Assembly (NCBI GenBank): GCA_944548615.1 | Contig: OX155978.1 | Coordinates: 824,484-888,483 of the forward strand | Direction of reading: 5' to 3' | DNA from: Micropterix aruncella | Lineage: Eukaryota > Arthropoda > Insecta > Lepidoptera > Micropterigidae | Length of the DNA stretch: 64,000 bases | Shown: positions 36,601-44,252 of the stretch, piece by piece | How positions within the stretch are numbered: position 1 is the first letter of the stretch | How the letters are laid out: each line of letters opens with the position of its first letter | Made by a program: the position numbers and the translations under genes | Notes under the pieces: generated by a model | Told to the model about the DNA's origin: nothing | The model's input: the letters and a program-made list of their open reading frames with translations, nothing else | The model's database searches: none

Positions 36601-39600
36601 CGTTGTAACAGTGAAAGTCCAAAATAACCGAACCAGAATTTTATTGGTGAAATTCTTTGTTTATTTATATATAGATTATTTTATGGACTTTTTAGTTTTT
36701 TTTCAACAAAAAAAGAATGTAATGTGTTCAGGGCTCATCTATATATATTTTCCGTCTCTTTATTCCACCATAACTTCTGAGCGCTTGATCCGATTTAGAA
36801 GTGTGTGGTTTTCTTAGAATCGTTACGTCATCCCGAGGGTCATATAAACTGTCCAAATATCGAGTAAGTAGTTAACTAAATGGCCAAATGTCAATAAATT
36901 ACCTTTTTTCTCACATGGCAGGTGCTTTATCGTAGAACCTGCCTTGTTGCCTACATCTTCTAGGTGGGCATTTATAGCATAACGCAGTCAATCACTCAGG
37001 CGGTCACCCATCCAAGTATTGACCGCGCCCAACATTGCTTAACTTCGGTAACAACGAGAACATGTGTTAATGTGGCTATGGACGCTACAATTATATCGTG
37101 TTTAATGTCAAATGAAAGGTATGATTGAGTACATTCCAGAAATATACATGTTTATTTGAATAAATACATAATAATAATAAATAAATACAAACGGAGCTGC
37201 CATGGAATTCACCGACCGGAGTCGGGCCCATCATAATACTATTTTTTTACACTTCTGGGGGGTGAGCAGTGGATTCCGGACTTACGAACCGGCTGTGGTA
37301 GGTTTAGGACAGCTGTCTTGCCACATGTGAGCGTTCACCTTACCATCCATTCACTCCCCCTTCGAAGCCATAGAATTTGAGATGCGCAAATCGCAGTTTT
37401 AGATAATTTTTCTAAGAAAGAGTTGATTATTTTTCTGGAAAGGCCAAGATCTTTAAAGAGGTGAAATAGAGATTTAGCTGGCAGGCCACGAGCGCCAACT
37501 TCCACCGCGTGAAGGTGAACAGTGAAGCCGTTCCGGGTTACGGCATTTGCAAGATCATGGTATTTATTTAATTTGTACTCGTGGTCTTTTGGGATATTTG
37601 ATTCCCATGGAACAGTTAATTCTACAATAAGAGCCACCTTCCGAGATAGAGAGTAAAGAGTTATATCTGGACGGAGGGCTGTGCATCCGAGACTTTCAGG
37701 GAATTTATACTGCTTAGAGACCGAATCAACCTCCAGAATCCAATCTGTAGATTTCTCGATTATTGAGAAAGGTTTTGTAGTTAAATGTTTTTTGCCTTTA
37801 GAGCCATCCCGCACAAACTGTATTGAGGGTTTGGAGGATACTGTCAAACCCTTGTTGGCACGAGCCACTGAGAGACTAATTACCTCGCGAATAACAGCGA
37901 GAACTTTGTCATGGCGGTAAGTGTACCGTCCTTGATCTAAGGCCACCTTGCAGCCAGCTAGAATGTGTCTAGTTGTGCAAGGGGTATTGCTACAGAGGGG
38001 ACAAGAACTATCCTCGGCAAAGCTCCAACGAGCGAGGTTACTGGGGTCTGGAAGTGTATGCTGAAAGGCATTCAAATAAAATTTCAGCATCTCTGGCGTC
38101 CAGTCATAGAGCATTACCTTCCAGTGCATTGGAGGCGGAATGCAAAAGTCCCCAATTGTTGTCCAATCATTCTGGCATTGAAGGCCAATAGCATGAGCCA
38201 TACTCTTGCTGTCGTAATCTCCCCGCAAAAGAGACTTCTTCAAGTCCACGTCGCTCGTGGTTGTACTGCCATACCCCAGACCAGTGCCATTCTGGCTGAT
38301 TCCAGTAAGGATCTTTTTGTGGAAGTCTACGCGGGCTTGTAGATCATTTGAATCACTACGGCCACTTATACCGTGCTTCGATATTGCCGGATCTTTGGAA
38401 TTGCACAGAATCGAATTTTTGGTTATTCTGGAGTTGGCGTAGAGCAGAGGGCAGTTTAAGCGCTAGCCCAAAATTTTGTTTGGACCATACTTCATTAAAC
38501 ACATACTTCATTAAAAAACCGTACTAAGAGTAATTATAAATACAATAGTTCACTTTCTGTAACGACAGTCAGGTTTTTTATTCTTTTTAATATATTTACT
38601 TGTTTAATATTATTTTTAGTACACTTGGACTTTAAAAAATGACTCATTATTCTTGGACTCTTAAAAAGTAATAAGCATAAAGACTGATTTGTGGTTATAA
38701 ACATGTAATTGAAATTGTACGCCCTGTGAATGAACTGTATCGAACCATTTTGCACCAAAACATCTGTACCTCTAACATATAGTTATACAATAAATATCTA
38801 TCTATATCATAACTCAACTTCTTATTGTCTGACTCATCGGTATATTACCTTGTCTTTAGAATGTCCTTGGCGTGCGATTGCATCATATTTGACTCGCCCC
38901 GACTCGTCAAGTTGAACAGCGAGCGCATTGGAAGCCGTCGTCTCCTTGCCCTTCATCCCCATACCAAGAGGATACTGAGCTACTTGTATCTCCGGGAACG
39001 CCCCGCCATCTGCAAGAGAAAAAGAAACCAAGCGTAGTACCACAACATCTCTCACTTCGAGGTTGGGCAAGCGAGCGACAGCACAGAATAGGTATCCGGA
39101 TACCATTACACCAACATATAAGGAGATATACTGTCTGCTAATGTTGACTTCGAGCGATAACTAACGGATCCGTGCAGCTCGGTCCTGATGGCCTATCTGT
39201 GTTTTCTTAGATCGGCTCAACTCATGGTTCAGCTTCCATTCAGTAGCCTCTTCGAAGAGACTAACTTGGAAGGGCCACCGTCAACTCTGCCTACAGCTGT
39301 AACCTACAATCGAGGACAACTAGAGTTGTCAACTAAAACGGGCAAACCCGTCACCTCAGAAAGTTTTAACGATTAGTCGTTCTATTTCCTTGGAGTGAGC
39401 GCAGAAGACTTGGACAAAACAGTCCACCGTCAAGCTCCGCCACATGCCCGTAAGAGGCCAACGCCTTAACCGCGAGATAGCCAGGAGTGTTACCCAGCGG
39501 GCTTACACTCACGCCCTTACTTCCAATTGCGACCAGATTTTTTCAAATTTTTTTCAATTTTTTTCAATTTCAATTTATTTCCAAAAAAATCTTAACAGAT

Positions 39601-41422
39601 TGTAGAAACTTAATATTTAGGTACATTTAAATTACAGTATATTAGTTCGTTTTTACAATATTTAAATTCATCACCACGTACATACAGTTACTTCATTATT
39701 GCTTTTAGGGCATCCAAATCATTTTTAAGATTTATTTACTAAAACCACAAATTAAAATAATTGATAAAAATAATCAAGAAATTAAAATCAGAAAAAGTCA
39801 GAATAATTAAAAAATGCTACTTAAAATTGTCAAAAAAATGACCAAAAAATTTGAAAAATTATTTAAAATTAACAAATTCATCGATCGAGTAAAAAGCTTT
39901 GTCTAATAAGAATTCTTTAAGTAACTTTATGAATAAGCTTTCCACTTGAATAGTTTTTAAACTTTCTGGTAGCCTGTTAAAGTAATATGGCCGTGAGTAT
40001 TTTTTGTCTTGCCTTGCTGTGTTTAGTTTAATACATGGTATAAAAATGTTTAATTTATTTCTCGTATTTTTAGTATGTGTATCTGAAAAAATTTTTATAA
40101 TGTGTTTCTTTATTCTTAAAAAACTCAGTTAGTAACTTAAAGAGTTAAGGTGAGGATTCTTAGCCTTTTAAAAATGGGTCGACATGACTCTTCCCTTTTC
40201 ACCTTTGCAATTATTTATTAATGATTACTCCAGTCCCTCGATTGGTTACGAGTTCGAGGTCGCTTGCGCGGTCCTCTCCCTTACGAAGCGGTGAAACGGT
40301 GTTTACCGAATCTATCACGGACCACGGCATCCGTTGGCCAGGTTGTTCACCCACGATCGGTTAGCCGATGGTCGTTTCAAAAACAGTCGCCGTAAGGTCA
40401 ACAGCCACCCCCGCTCTATAGGAAACAGTACATTGAAACTTGTATACTAAATAAACAATTTACATCTTTATGTAAATAACATTAGGATAATAAAAGCTAT
40501 GGTTTAAAAATTCGTTTATTATATTATTACTTTACTTTGACATAAGATACTGTATAGGCACAGTATACCAACCAGTAGCTTTACTCTCGAGCTACAGGGC
40601 ATTGCAGAAGGAGGGTGCGAGGAATGTGGGCAGAGGGTACGTCCCGACGAACGCCTTTGGTTAGCATTACGCGCAGGTAAATGCTGGCGACATTTCCGAA
40701 AGTTTGGATATCTGCCTGGGCTGAGTAGCGGGACATCTGGCGACCATATCTGAGTCCTTACGACTCGTGACGTATTTGCTTTGATTTCAATTTTGTTCCA
40801 AGAGAAGCTACTGTATGGTATACTGTGGTATATGCGTGTTTTGAGCGCTATCTATAGTGCGCCACCATACTGACAAGATTAATGAATGTTTGGAACTAGC
40901 GCCATCTAAACATTGCGCTTCGCACTAAAATCCTAGCTGCTAAAACGTAGTAAGGTATTGAGCAATCTAATATTATAATCAATGCCGCCCTTTATAATCA
41001 ATGCCGCTTGCCGGAAGTTGTCATGCGAAACTGTTCTTCGTGATTTCAAAATAAACATTATTTGCTTTAAGTCAAATGAAAAAACTACACAGAAAAATAC
41101 ATAATCACCTCCAAAATCCTCTGGTCGCCTCGGCACCCAACCCTTTCTCTCTCCGTACGGAGGGATGTTAGTCTTGGTGATAACTAAAGCGCTGCCGACT
41201 TTCTGAGCAGCTTGCAGTTTTCTGTCATCATCTCGGTCCCAAACGGACTGAGAGGGCGCCGGCAAAACGCTGAAACAAAGCAAAAACACTACTTTCACAA
41301 GGGCACGAAACAATATTACAACCACCGTACGAAAAGACGCAGAAAAGCAACGATTTTCTGTAACATCCAATATACTTAAAAAATAAGTGCACGAAAGCGT
41401 AAAATTACCTCGATAGAGACAT
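18613..41422 (-). CDS. SNW1/SKIP (Bx42) splicing factor and transcription coregulator, complete
   Basis: This is the SNW1 family protein of the spliceosome (NineTeen-related core, Prp45 in yeast), which also acts as a nuclear-receptor and Notch coactivator. Coding exons on the minus strand: 41422-41409, 41269-41109, 39009-38849, 36257-36114, 34098-33964, 33153-33025, 32940-32848, 31999-31815, 30169-30061, 23455-23333, 23011-22809, 19901-19799 and 18777-18613. All have GT/AG ends and keep frame. The total is 1725 nt, 574 residues, against about 536-547 in human and fly. Landmarks in order: MSLSSVLPAPSQSVWDR, PPYGERKGWVPR, GGAFPEIQVAQYPLG, KYDAIARQGHSKDK, the helical SKIP core (PDEETIQEITEKTRLALEK), PCVSHWKNAKGYTVPLDKR, HINENFSKLAEALYIADRKA, a charged coil, YNVYDKPWRG, and DPFGLDRFLTEAK before a basic C-terminus. 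The family signature S-N-W-K-N reads S-H-W-K-N here. Introns are heavily invaded but no exon is damaged. Confidence 0.97.
18994..19100. repeat. piggyBac-type terminal sequence (TTAACCCTTCGGCTACG)
   Basis: TTAACCCTTCGGCTACG followed by TAACGACCAAATTTGGTTGC matches the left end of the MITE at 24542. I do not see a matching right end, so it is partial. It lies in SNW1 intron 12. Confidence 0.6.
19147..19690. repeat. Direct repeats in SNW1 intron 12
   Basis: ACCATAGATACATAGACGGC begins a block of about 55 bp at 19148 that recurs with few changes at 19630. A third, shorter version lies at 24669 inside a piggyBac-type MITE, so these are probably internal MITE sequence. Confidence 0.6.
20036..20545 (+). 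mobile_element. MITE K copy 1
   Basis: It starts GTGTGGCACTCGGGGACTGC and continues through a TTTATTTTA-rich block, a long hairpin, AAAGATAGATAATTAAATTA and GTAGTCGTTTTTGTGTTCGG. The same order appears at 57700-58305 (plus) and 49285-49850 (minus). No ORF. This copy is shorter at its right end than the 57.7-kb copy. It lies in SNW1 intron 11. Confidence 0.85.
20151..20244 (+). ncRNA. Long imperfect hairpin inside MITE K (miRNA-precursor-like)
   Basis: GCGCTCTATCGGAAAACG ... TCATTTGCGGCTGCGGAAGC is followed by the reverse complement ... GTCTTCCGATAGAGCGC. The arms are about 42 bp with few mismatches and the loop is tiny. The fold shape is that of MITE-derived miRNA or siRNA precursors. Expression is unknown, so the ncRNA call is only a possibility. 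Confidence 0.35.
21490..22752. mobile_element. Inverted-repeat-bounded element, unclassified
   Basis: AATCATTAGGCCGGAC at 21494 is matched in reverse (GTCCGGCCTAATGATT) ending near 22747. The interior has a low-complexity ATCGATGG-type run (21578-21690), a 77-codon minus-strand ORF (22197-21964, unrecognised) and a TTTGATTTGATTTGA stretch near 22660. I could not fix a target duplication. It lies in SNW1 intron 11. Confidence 0.5.
23178..23245 (+). mobile_element. Helitron 5' end scrap
   Basis: CTATACTAATAATATTATAAAGAGGTAAAGTTTG matches, in part, the Helitron starts at 12998 and 34199. No 3' end is seen nearby. It lies in SNW1 intron 10. Confidence 0.55.
23505..24292 (-). mobile_element. Old, diverged RLE-LINE copy
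   Basis: The family 3' end (GGTGCCATGGAACTCACTGA complement) starts at about 23508. The minus strand then matches the C-terminal block in broken frames, up to YTHRHDKILAVIREVISFS and GCEVALDQRR (about 24060-24180). Many substitutions and small deletions mark it as older than the other copies. A 12-bp-arm hairpin (GGACATGAACTA/TAGTTCATGTCC) at 24214-24241 sits at its upstream end. It lies in SNW1 intron 9. Confidence 0.8.
24542..25146. mobile_element. piggyBac-type MITE, 605 bp, TTAA-flanked
   Basis: TTAA (24538-24541) is followed by CCCTTCGACTACGTAACG. The other end is GCCGCTACTCGAAGGG then TTAA (25147-25150). The terminal inverted repeat is CCCTTCGA(C/G)TA. It shares internal sequence, in inverse order, with the MITE at 27100. 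Confidence 0.8.
25405..26073 (-). mobile_element. U element copy 2, 669 bp
   Basis: TGCAAGCG occurs at 25397-25404 and 26074-26081. In minus orientation it starts ACTAGGGTTGTCGACTAC and ends GCCCATTAACTCC. It carries a 116-codon frame (25905-25555) beginning with GTG or an upstream codon, no ATG, rich in Arg, Leu and Pro. Nearly the same frame is present in the 61717-62386 copy. It lies in SNW1 intron 9. Confidence 0.88.
26200..26985 (+). pseudogene. LINE 3' end (Jockey-like C-terminus plus UTR)
   Basis: The frame reads LIIPRMKTSFGQRHYSFIAL and FREFKNKLKKWLSNHD, the usual extreme C-terminus of Jockey/CR1 RT proteins. An AT-rich 3' UTR and an (AAAT)n tail at 26963-26984 follow. Everything upstream is missing. 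Confidence 0.75.
26984..27590 (+). repeat. Dispersed repeat, copy 1 (interrupted by a MITE)
   Basis: AGTTCACTTTCTGTAATGAC through GTACACTTGGA and, after the MITE, AAACATGTAATTGAAATTGT to ACATCTGTACCTCTAACA match 38540-38785 in order. Family unknown. The second copy lacks the MITE and so represents something close to an empty site. Confidence 0.75.
27100..27406. mobile_element. piggyBac-type MITE, 307 bp, TTAA-flanked
   Basis: TTAA at 27096-27099 and 27407-27410 flanks CCCTTGGAGTAAATGG ... GGTTGACCCAACGGG. The interior (AATATTGAAATATCATTTTG and onward) is the reverse complement of 24900-25020. The related locus at about 38660 reads CTTGGACTCTTAAAAAG with a single TTAA. Confidence 0.85.
27591..27906. 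mobile_element. Possible hAT-type terminal sequence
   Basis: CACAGTGATTCCCAAAGTGG at 27589 resembles a common hAT terminal motif. No matching right end or target duplication was found. The rest of the stretch is AT-rich without a recognisable gene. Confidence 0.35.
28266..28912 (-). mobile_element. LINE 3' fragment with RNase H C-terminus, 14-bp target duplication
   Basis: GCAGTCTGACCATA is exact at 28252-28265 and 28913-28926. The minus strand encodes VTLQWIKGHSDSLGNDAAHE (RNase H C-terminal part), then a cysteine cluster CRGCMEEEETPQHVLMEC, and ends TFWDSLGWLE. The 3' end is an ACTA repeat. The 199-codon ORF at 28950-28351 fuses a short stretch of fold-back sequence to this LINE frame. The 5' end holds an 18-bp inverted repeat with a 7-bp loop at 28862-28904. 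Confidence 0.88.
29054..29821 (+). mobile_element. hAT element, 768 bp, 8-bp target duplication
   Basis: It begins CAAGGGCGTACCCAGG and ends CCTGGGTACGCCCTTG, a perfect 16-bp terminal inverted repeat. TCTGGCCT flanks both sides (29046-29053 and 29822-29829). It sits inside the right arm of the fold-back element. The G-rich left end is like that of the hAT at 7144. Confidence 0.95.
29296..29619 (+). pseudogene. hAT transposase C-terminal domain, truncated
   Basis: A 107-codon open frame reads VLIILSTIPCTTATVERSFS, then TLRRVKTWLRSTMGKERLTG and LMSVHRNYLKDN. This is the hAT C-terminal dimerisation domain with its conserved ERSFS and LRSTM blocks. The N-terminal zinc finger and catalytic core are absent from the 768-bp element, so it is an internally deleted, non-autonomous copy. 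The frame is unusually clean, which suggests recent activity. Confidence 0.9.
30258..30575 (-). mobile_element. RLE-LINE 3' fragment
   Basis: Family 3' UTR and C-terminal coding sequence on the minus strand, from about 30258 to the block encoding LPAKSLFHLFKD near 30540. 5'-truncated. It pairs in inverted orientation with 31525-31767. SNW1 intron 8. Confidence 0.85.
30838..31402 (+). pseudogene. LINE 3' end (Jockey-like)
   Basis: The frame reads KRTSFAQKHFSYIAPRLFNK, the extreme C-terminus of a Jockey/CR1-like RT. A long AT-rich UTR and a TTTGAA repeat tail follow at 31380-31400. Confidence 0.7.
31525..31767 (+). mobile_element. RLE-LINE 3' fragment, plus orientation
   Basis: FKDLGISRKIINSFLEKISK is readable, followed by the 3' UTR ending GAATTCCATGGCAGCTCCGT. 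It is in opposite orientation to the copy at 30258. Confidence 0.85.
32126..32387. mobile_element. piggyBac-type MITE, 262 bp, TTAA-flanked
   Basis: TTAA at 32122-32125 and 32388-32391 flanks CCCTTCAGGCCTCGGCCCC ... GATCGGGGCCTGAGGGG. GGCCGATAT-type subterminal repeats also occur. No ORF. SNW1 intron 7. Confidence 0.85.
32437..32565 (-). pseudogene. Helitron helicase C-terminal scrap
   Basis: The minus strand reads FSHGQLYVACSRVGKSSALF, the conserved motif VI region of Helitron PIF1-type helicases, then runs into stops. The flanking CGGTCTAGCCGTTCTCGAGT (near 32700) is typical of decayed insect Helitron sequence. Confidence 0.75.
33468..33710 (+). pseudogene. Tc1-like transposase C-terminus
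   Basis: The frame reads LEWPGNSPDLNLIENLWTIC, the third catalytic block of Tc1/mariner DDE transposases (D..PDLNPIE), then RLSKMDCTTKTKM and a stop. The TIR-proximal AATTCGCACGGTACTGTA follows at about 33805. N-terminal parts are missing. SNW1 intron 5. Confidence 0.82.
34199..34500 (+). mobile_element. Helitron 5' part
   Basis: A|TCTATACTAATATTATAAAG begins at 34199 after an A, followed by Helitron-like GCCGCTTGCAGGACCC. The 3' end is not identified; the right limit is approximate. SNW1 intron 4. Confidence 0.55.
34764..35004. mobile_element. piggyBac-type MITE, 241 bp, TTAA-flanked
   Basis: TTAA at 34760-34763 and 35005-35008 flanks CCCCTCAAATGAATGGCG ... GACGCCTCACATTTGAGGGG. It contains ATTTACATTTACATTTAC simple repeats. 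Confidence 0.85.
35148..35171. repeat. Perfect 24-bp palindrome
   Basis: Twelve-base arms TTTTGGTTACGA and TCGTAACCAAAA meet without spacer. A related GGTTACGAAAGTAACC lies at 35109-35124. It is in SNW1 intron 4. Confidence 0.9.
35926..36070 (-). mobile_element. RLE-LINE scrap next to SNW1 exon 4
   Basis: The minus strand matches the family coding block around the VEVGARGLPAKS region. It ends 44 bp from the exon 4 donor. Confidence 0.75.
36905..37090 (-). pseudogene. 5S rRNA-like sequence with non-5S tail
   Basis: Reading minus, ACACATGTTCTCGTTGTTAC is followed by CGAAGTTAAGCAATGTTGGG, CGCGGTCAATACTTGGATGG and GTGACCGCCTGAGTGATT. These correspond to the middle and internal-promoter part of eukaryotic 5S rRNA (A box, IE, C box). 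After GACCGCCT it departs from 5S and ends in a hairpin (GGCAGGTTCTA ... CACCTGCC). It could be a 5S pseudogene or a 5S-headed SINE. SNW1 intron 3. Confidence 0.7.
37187..38465 (-). mobile_element. RLE-LINE, longest copy in the window (3' 1.3 kb)
   Basis: The minus strand has a clean 304-codon frame (38249-37335). In order it shows FCIPPPMHWKVMLYDWTPEM, a CCHC-type cluster CPLCSNTPCTTRHILAGC, YRHDKVLAVIREVISLS, LRPDITLYSLSRKVALIVEL (a PD ... ExT pattern), VPWESN, VEVGARGLPAKSLFHLFKD and a C-terminal LWLRRGSEW. Zinc cluster plus PD-(D/E) is the layout of the restriction-like endonuclease end of R2/NeSL-type LINEs. Sequence continues upstream to about 38465 in broken frames; the RT domain is absent. 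The 3' UTR ends at about 37187. Classification rests on motif memory. Confidence 0.8.
38538..38785 (+). repeat. Dispersed repeat, copy 2 (near-empty site)
   Basis: It matches 26984-27590 in order but lacks the 307-bp TTAA MITE and about 80 bp next to it. SNW1 intron 3. Confidence 0.75.
39318..40434 (+). mobile_element. U element copy 3, split by a LINE tail
   Basis: The U sequence runs 39318-39538 and 40226-40434, joined across a LINE insertion exactly at GACCAGATT|ACTCCAG. It is truncated at the right after GCTCTATAGGAAACAGTA. SNW1 intron 2. Confidence 0.82.
39539..40225 (-). pseudogene. LINE 3' fragment inside a U element
   Basis: The minus strand reads DTHTKNTRNKLNIFIPCIKL and SRPYYFNRLPESLKTI, a Jockey/RTE-like C-terminus. 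The 3' tail is A-rich (TTTTTTCAA repeats at 39538-39570 on the plus strand). GATT(A) may be duplicated at both borders. Confidence 0.75.
40559..40827. mobile_element. 269-bp MITE with CACAGTATACCA ends
   Basis: CACAGTATACCAACCAGTAG at the left and CTACTGTATGGTATACTGTG at the right form an inverted repeat of about 25 bp. Its left 110 bp matches the right end of the 42239-53022 element in reverse, and its right 100 bp matches the left end, so it is an internally deleted relative. I see no convincing target duplication. It lies in SNW1 intron 2. Confidence 0.85.
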
Positions 41423-41530
41423 TTTGTCGCGAAATTCGACCAAAATACGAGAGAGCGCTATTGAAACACAAACGTCAAATTTCAGCAGAGCAAACAAAAT
41501 GGCGGACGTGACGTCCCGTCAGTGTTGCCA
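41423..41530 (-). promoter_or_regulatory. SNW1 promoter region with CRE-like and YY1-like sites
   Basis: Within 110 bp upstream of the SNW1 ATG lie TGACGTC (41509-41515, CRE-like) and CAAAATGGCGG (41495-41505, whose complement CCGCCATTTTG is YY1/Pho-like). There is no TATA box. This fits a housekeeping promoter. The transcription start is not fixed. Confidence 0.4.
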
Positions 41531-41660
41531 AGGTAGAAACTTGATGGAATTAGGGATCACGTACGATTTATCGAAGCTCGATGGTGAGGCTAGGCGCGCA
41601 CTGCGATGCGGTTCCTTTTTTTACGCCGAATGGAAAAACACCCCATTTTTAGGCGTTTAG

Positions 41661-42238
41661 ATTCCGGCGCTGTTCATGTTCATGTGCGTCTATAATCCAC
41701 AAATTCTCCGGAAATAAAAAAACACCGCAGTTCGCCATTAGCCATGGTGCCTTATTGATGTTTATACACCATCGAGGTTGTTACATCGATATTGTCTCAA
41801 TAATACGTTCTTTGCTCCATATGAATAATAATATTTACGAACTAATATGATATTTCCTTTTTATGACAGCACCTCGCTTATTAAAAAAAAACACTACTAA
41901 TTTCAATCATTTTAACGCTAATTCTCATTAAAAAACAGGGTTGGACACGTTTTTTTAACATTTTTAATTGTTTTTATGGTGGTTTTTAACCTACCGCAAT
42001 ATTGGTATTTATGTTTTTTCGAAATGTAGTTGTTTTTTCGTAACCGTATTTTCAAATGCCTATATCTCGCTGAATTATTGAAGCTGTAAAAAGATTATTA
42101 CAGTTTCGGAATCAGCGTAATGAATATAGTCAGGTGACGTTAAAACATCAACAATGTAGAGAAAGTACCAATACTAGAATAATAATAATATTTTATCGAA
42201 GTTGATATTTCTTAACAGTTTAACCGCCTTACCTATAC
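41661..42238. other. No gene seen upstream of SNW1
   Basis: AT-rich sequence without a recognised gene or repeat, up to the start of the large transposon. Confidence 0.45.
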
Positions 42239-42692
42239 CACAGTATAATATACAGTAGCTTCTCTTAGAACAAAAATGAAATTCAAGCTTATACGTTACG
42301 AGTTGTAAGGATATGTCCGCCAGATGTCCGGCTATTCGGCCGACGCGGCAGAAACGTTAGTAAAATTCACCAGCGATTCTATTAGGATTCACTAACGGGG
42401 GCGGTTGTGTTTCCGTTATTACGGGTGTCCTCGTGTCTCCGTGTGTTTCCTGCTCTGTAAATTGTCTTATGTGATAATCGTTCTTTGTTTTGTCTGTGAT
42501 TACGTGTGGCCGCAACCTCTGGGTTCTGCCGAAACAACTTTCTACACATATCGTAAGTTTTTCGCCATTTTTACCGAGGCCGGAACTCGATAGGGTAGTT
42601 AGTTCGTTTTATTTTCTTTTTTCTATTTTTTTTTGTGCGTGTTTGTGTGTTTGTTATTTCATTCCAAATGTTATTGCCGTAGTTGAACCGGA

Positions 42693-44096
42693 ATGGAGCT
42701 AGGCGGGGGGGAGTCAGCGGCAGTGCAGCCGCTGGCTCCAACCCTTTTAAGTACCTACCAGCTGGAATCAACTGTGGCGGCAAACGTGGAGGTTCGCTCT
42801 TCAGGCGCCCTCGATCCTAAACCAACTCATCATAACATCAATAAGGTCTCTAACCTATACGGGGAGGGTTCGCTGGGGCCCTTCCTTGTATACATCCAAT
42901 ATCAGCCAATTCAAATGGTTGAGGGAGACATTTCTCCTAACCTTAATATTTTCCCCCTCTCGGTAGGAAAACTTATCTCAAAAAACAAAGTGCCAAATGT
43001 AACATCCATCAAAAAAACCGGTCGAAACCGTATAGAAGTTTCACTGAAGTCAGGCAGTTCAGCCAACTTTTTGGTGAACGCTGAGTTCCTGAAAGAGAAA
43101 TCTTACCATGCGTTCATCCCCTCCTTTGCGACAGTGCGTCTTGGCCTCGTTAGAGGGCTAGACAACGACTTATCGGACGATGAAATATTGCAGGCCATCA
43201 ACGCCTCAAATTCTTGTGTGGCCAAAAATATTAGAAGATTGAATTTCCGCTCGACGGATCCCAATGGCACGGTAGTATGGAAGCCATCCAGAACCGTTGT
43301 AATAACCTTCGAGGGCCAGAAACTTCCTGAACGAGTGCTTATCTTTTATAACTCCTTACCAGTCGAGGTATACTCGCTTCCGGTCATGCAGTGCCGCACG
43401 TGTTGTCGATTTGGACACTCGAGCAAAACCTGCAGAGCTAAATCCCCACGATGTTTCCGTTGCGGTGAAGACCACACGGAAAATAGCTGCAAAAGCCAAA
43501 TTATTTCTTGCATTAACTGCCGAGGCGACCATAGGGCCAGTGATTTTTCCTGTCCCGAGTACATGAGACAGAAGGCCATTAAACAGATAATGGCCAAGGA
43601 CGGAATCTCCTTTCACGATGCATCCTCCAAATTCCCCATCATCAAACGTAGCTCCTACGCGACCGTCACGGCAACCGACCCCCCGAAGTCATTCTATCCA
43701 GTCTTGGATACGCCAACCCGCCGCCCCAGAGTGGTAGTGGTCAACGACCCACCTCGCTCGGGAAAATCAAAGGGTAAAATTACCAAAAAAAGGAAAATTT
43801 CTTCTCCTTCTGCCCTCTTTTCGCAGCCCGATCATGATCCAACGCGGGATCTCAGATGGGATTATTTTCCCCATGCGAAGGTAAATGGTACCAGCCTCAA
43901 TGCCAATAGGCAACCGAACGACTCTACCCTCGAGGAAATCGTTAGGCTCTTACGTCAACTCTTTGGAAAACAGAAGGTTAATACCAATTCTGCAGCCTCA
44001 TCCTGCAGTGACACAACGTCATTGAAGACGGTGACAGATTTGCAGTCGGTGAACTCCCTCCTTGGCGGAAATTCATCCGGCGCTTTTCCTCATTAA
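42693..44096 (+). CDS. LINE ORF1, gag-like RNA-binding protein
   Basis: The 467-residue protein would coat the LINE RNA. A central stretch (residues about 228-290) contains three CCHC zinc knuckles in series: CRTCCRFGHSSKTC, CFRCGEDHTENSC and CINCRGDHRASDFSC. Before them is an RRM-like region (LGLVRGLDNDLSDDEILQAI, typical of gag in I/R1/Jockey elements). The C-terminus is Ser/Lys-rich with PRTRKRK-like basic patches (KGKITKKRK). The start ATG at 42693 opens the frame directly. The frame is intact. The N-terminal 40 residues are not recognised. Confidence 0.93.
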   Translation: MELGGGESAAVQPLAPTLLSTYQLESTVAANVEVRSSGALDPKPTHHNINKVSNLYGEGSLGPFLVYIQYQPIQMVEGDISPNLNIFPLSVGKLISKNKVPNVTSIKKTGRNRIEVSLKSGSSANFLVNAEFLKEKSYHAFIPSFATVRLGLVRGLDNDLSDDEILQAINASNSCVAKNIRRLNFRSTDPNGTVVWKPSRTVVITFEGQKLPERVLIFYNSLPVEVYSLPVMQCRTCCRFGHSSKTCRAKSPRCFRCGEDHTENSCKSQIISCINCRGDHRASDFSCPEYMRQKAIKQIMAKDGISFHDASSKFPIIKRSSYATVTATDPPKSFYPVLDTPTRRPRVVVVNDPPRSGKSKGKITKKRKISSPSALFSQPDHDPTRDLRWDYFPHAKVNGTSLNANRQPNDSTLEEIVRLLRQLFGKQKVNTNSAASSCSDTTSLKTVTDLQSVNSLLGGNSSGAFPH

Positions 44097-44252
44097 ACGT
44101 AACAGTCACTTCTTTTCAAGCCATTCTTCCCCTCTTTTCTCATTTGCCTTCTTTTGTTATACATACATATACATATATATATATATATTTATATATACAT
44201 ATATATATATACATTACACATTAATTAAAAAAAAAAAAACCTAAACAACAAC

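Noticed and set aside
44161..44215. TA-rich run between LINE ORFs as a separate insertion
   Set aside because: It is a simple repeat within the ORF1-ORF2 spacer; nothing else marks an insertion.
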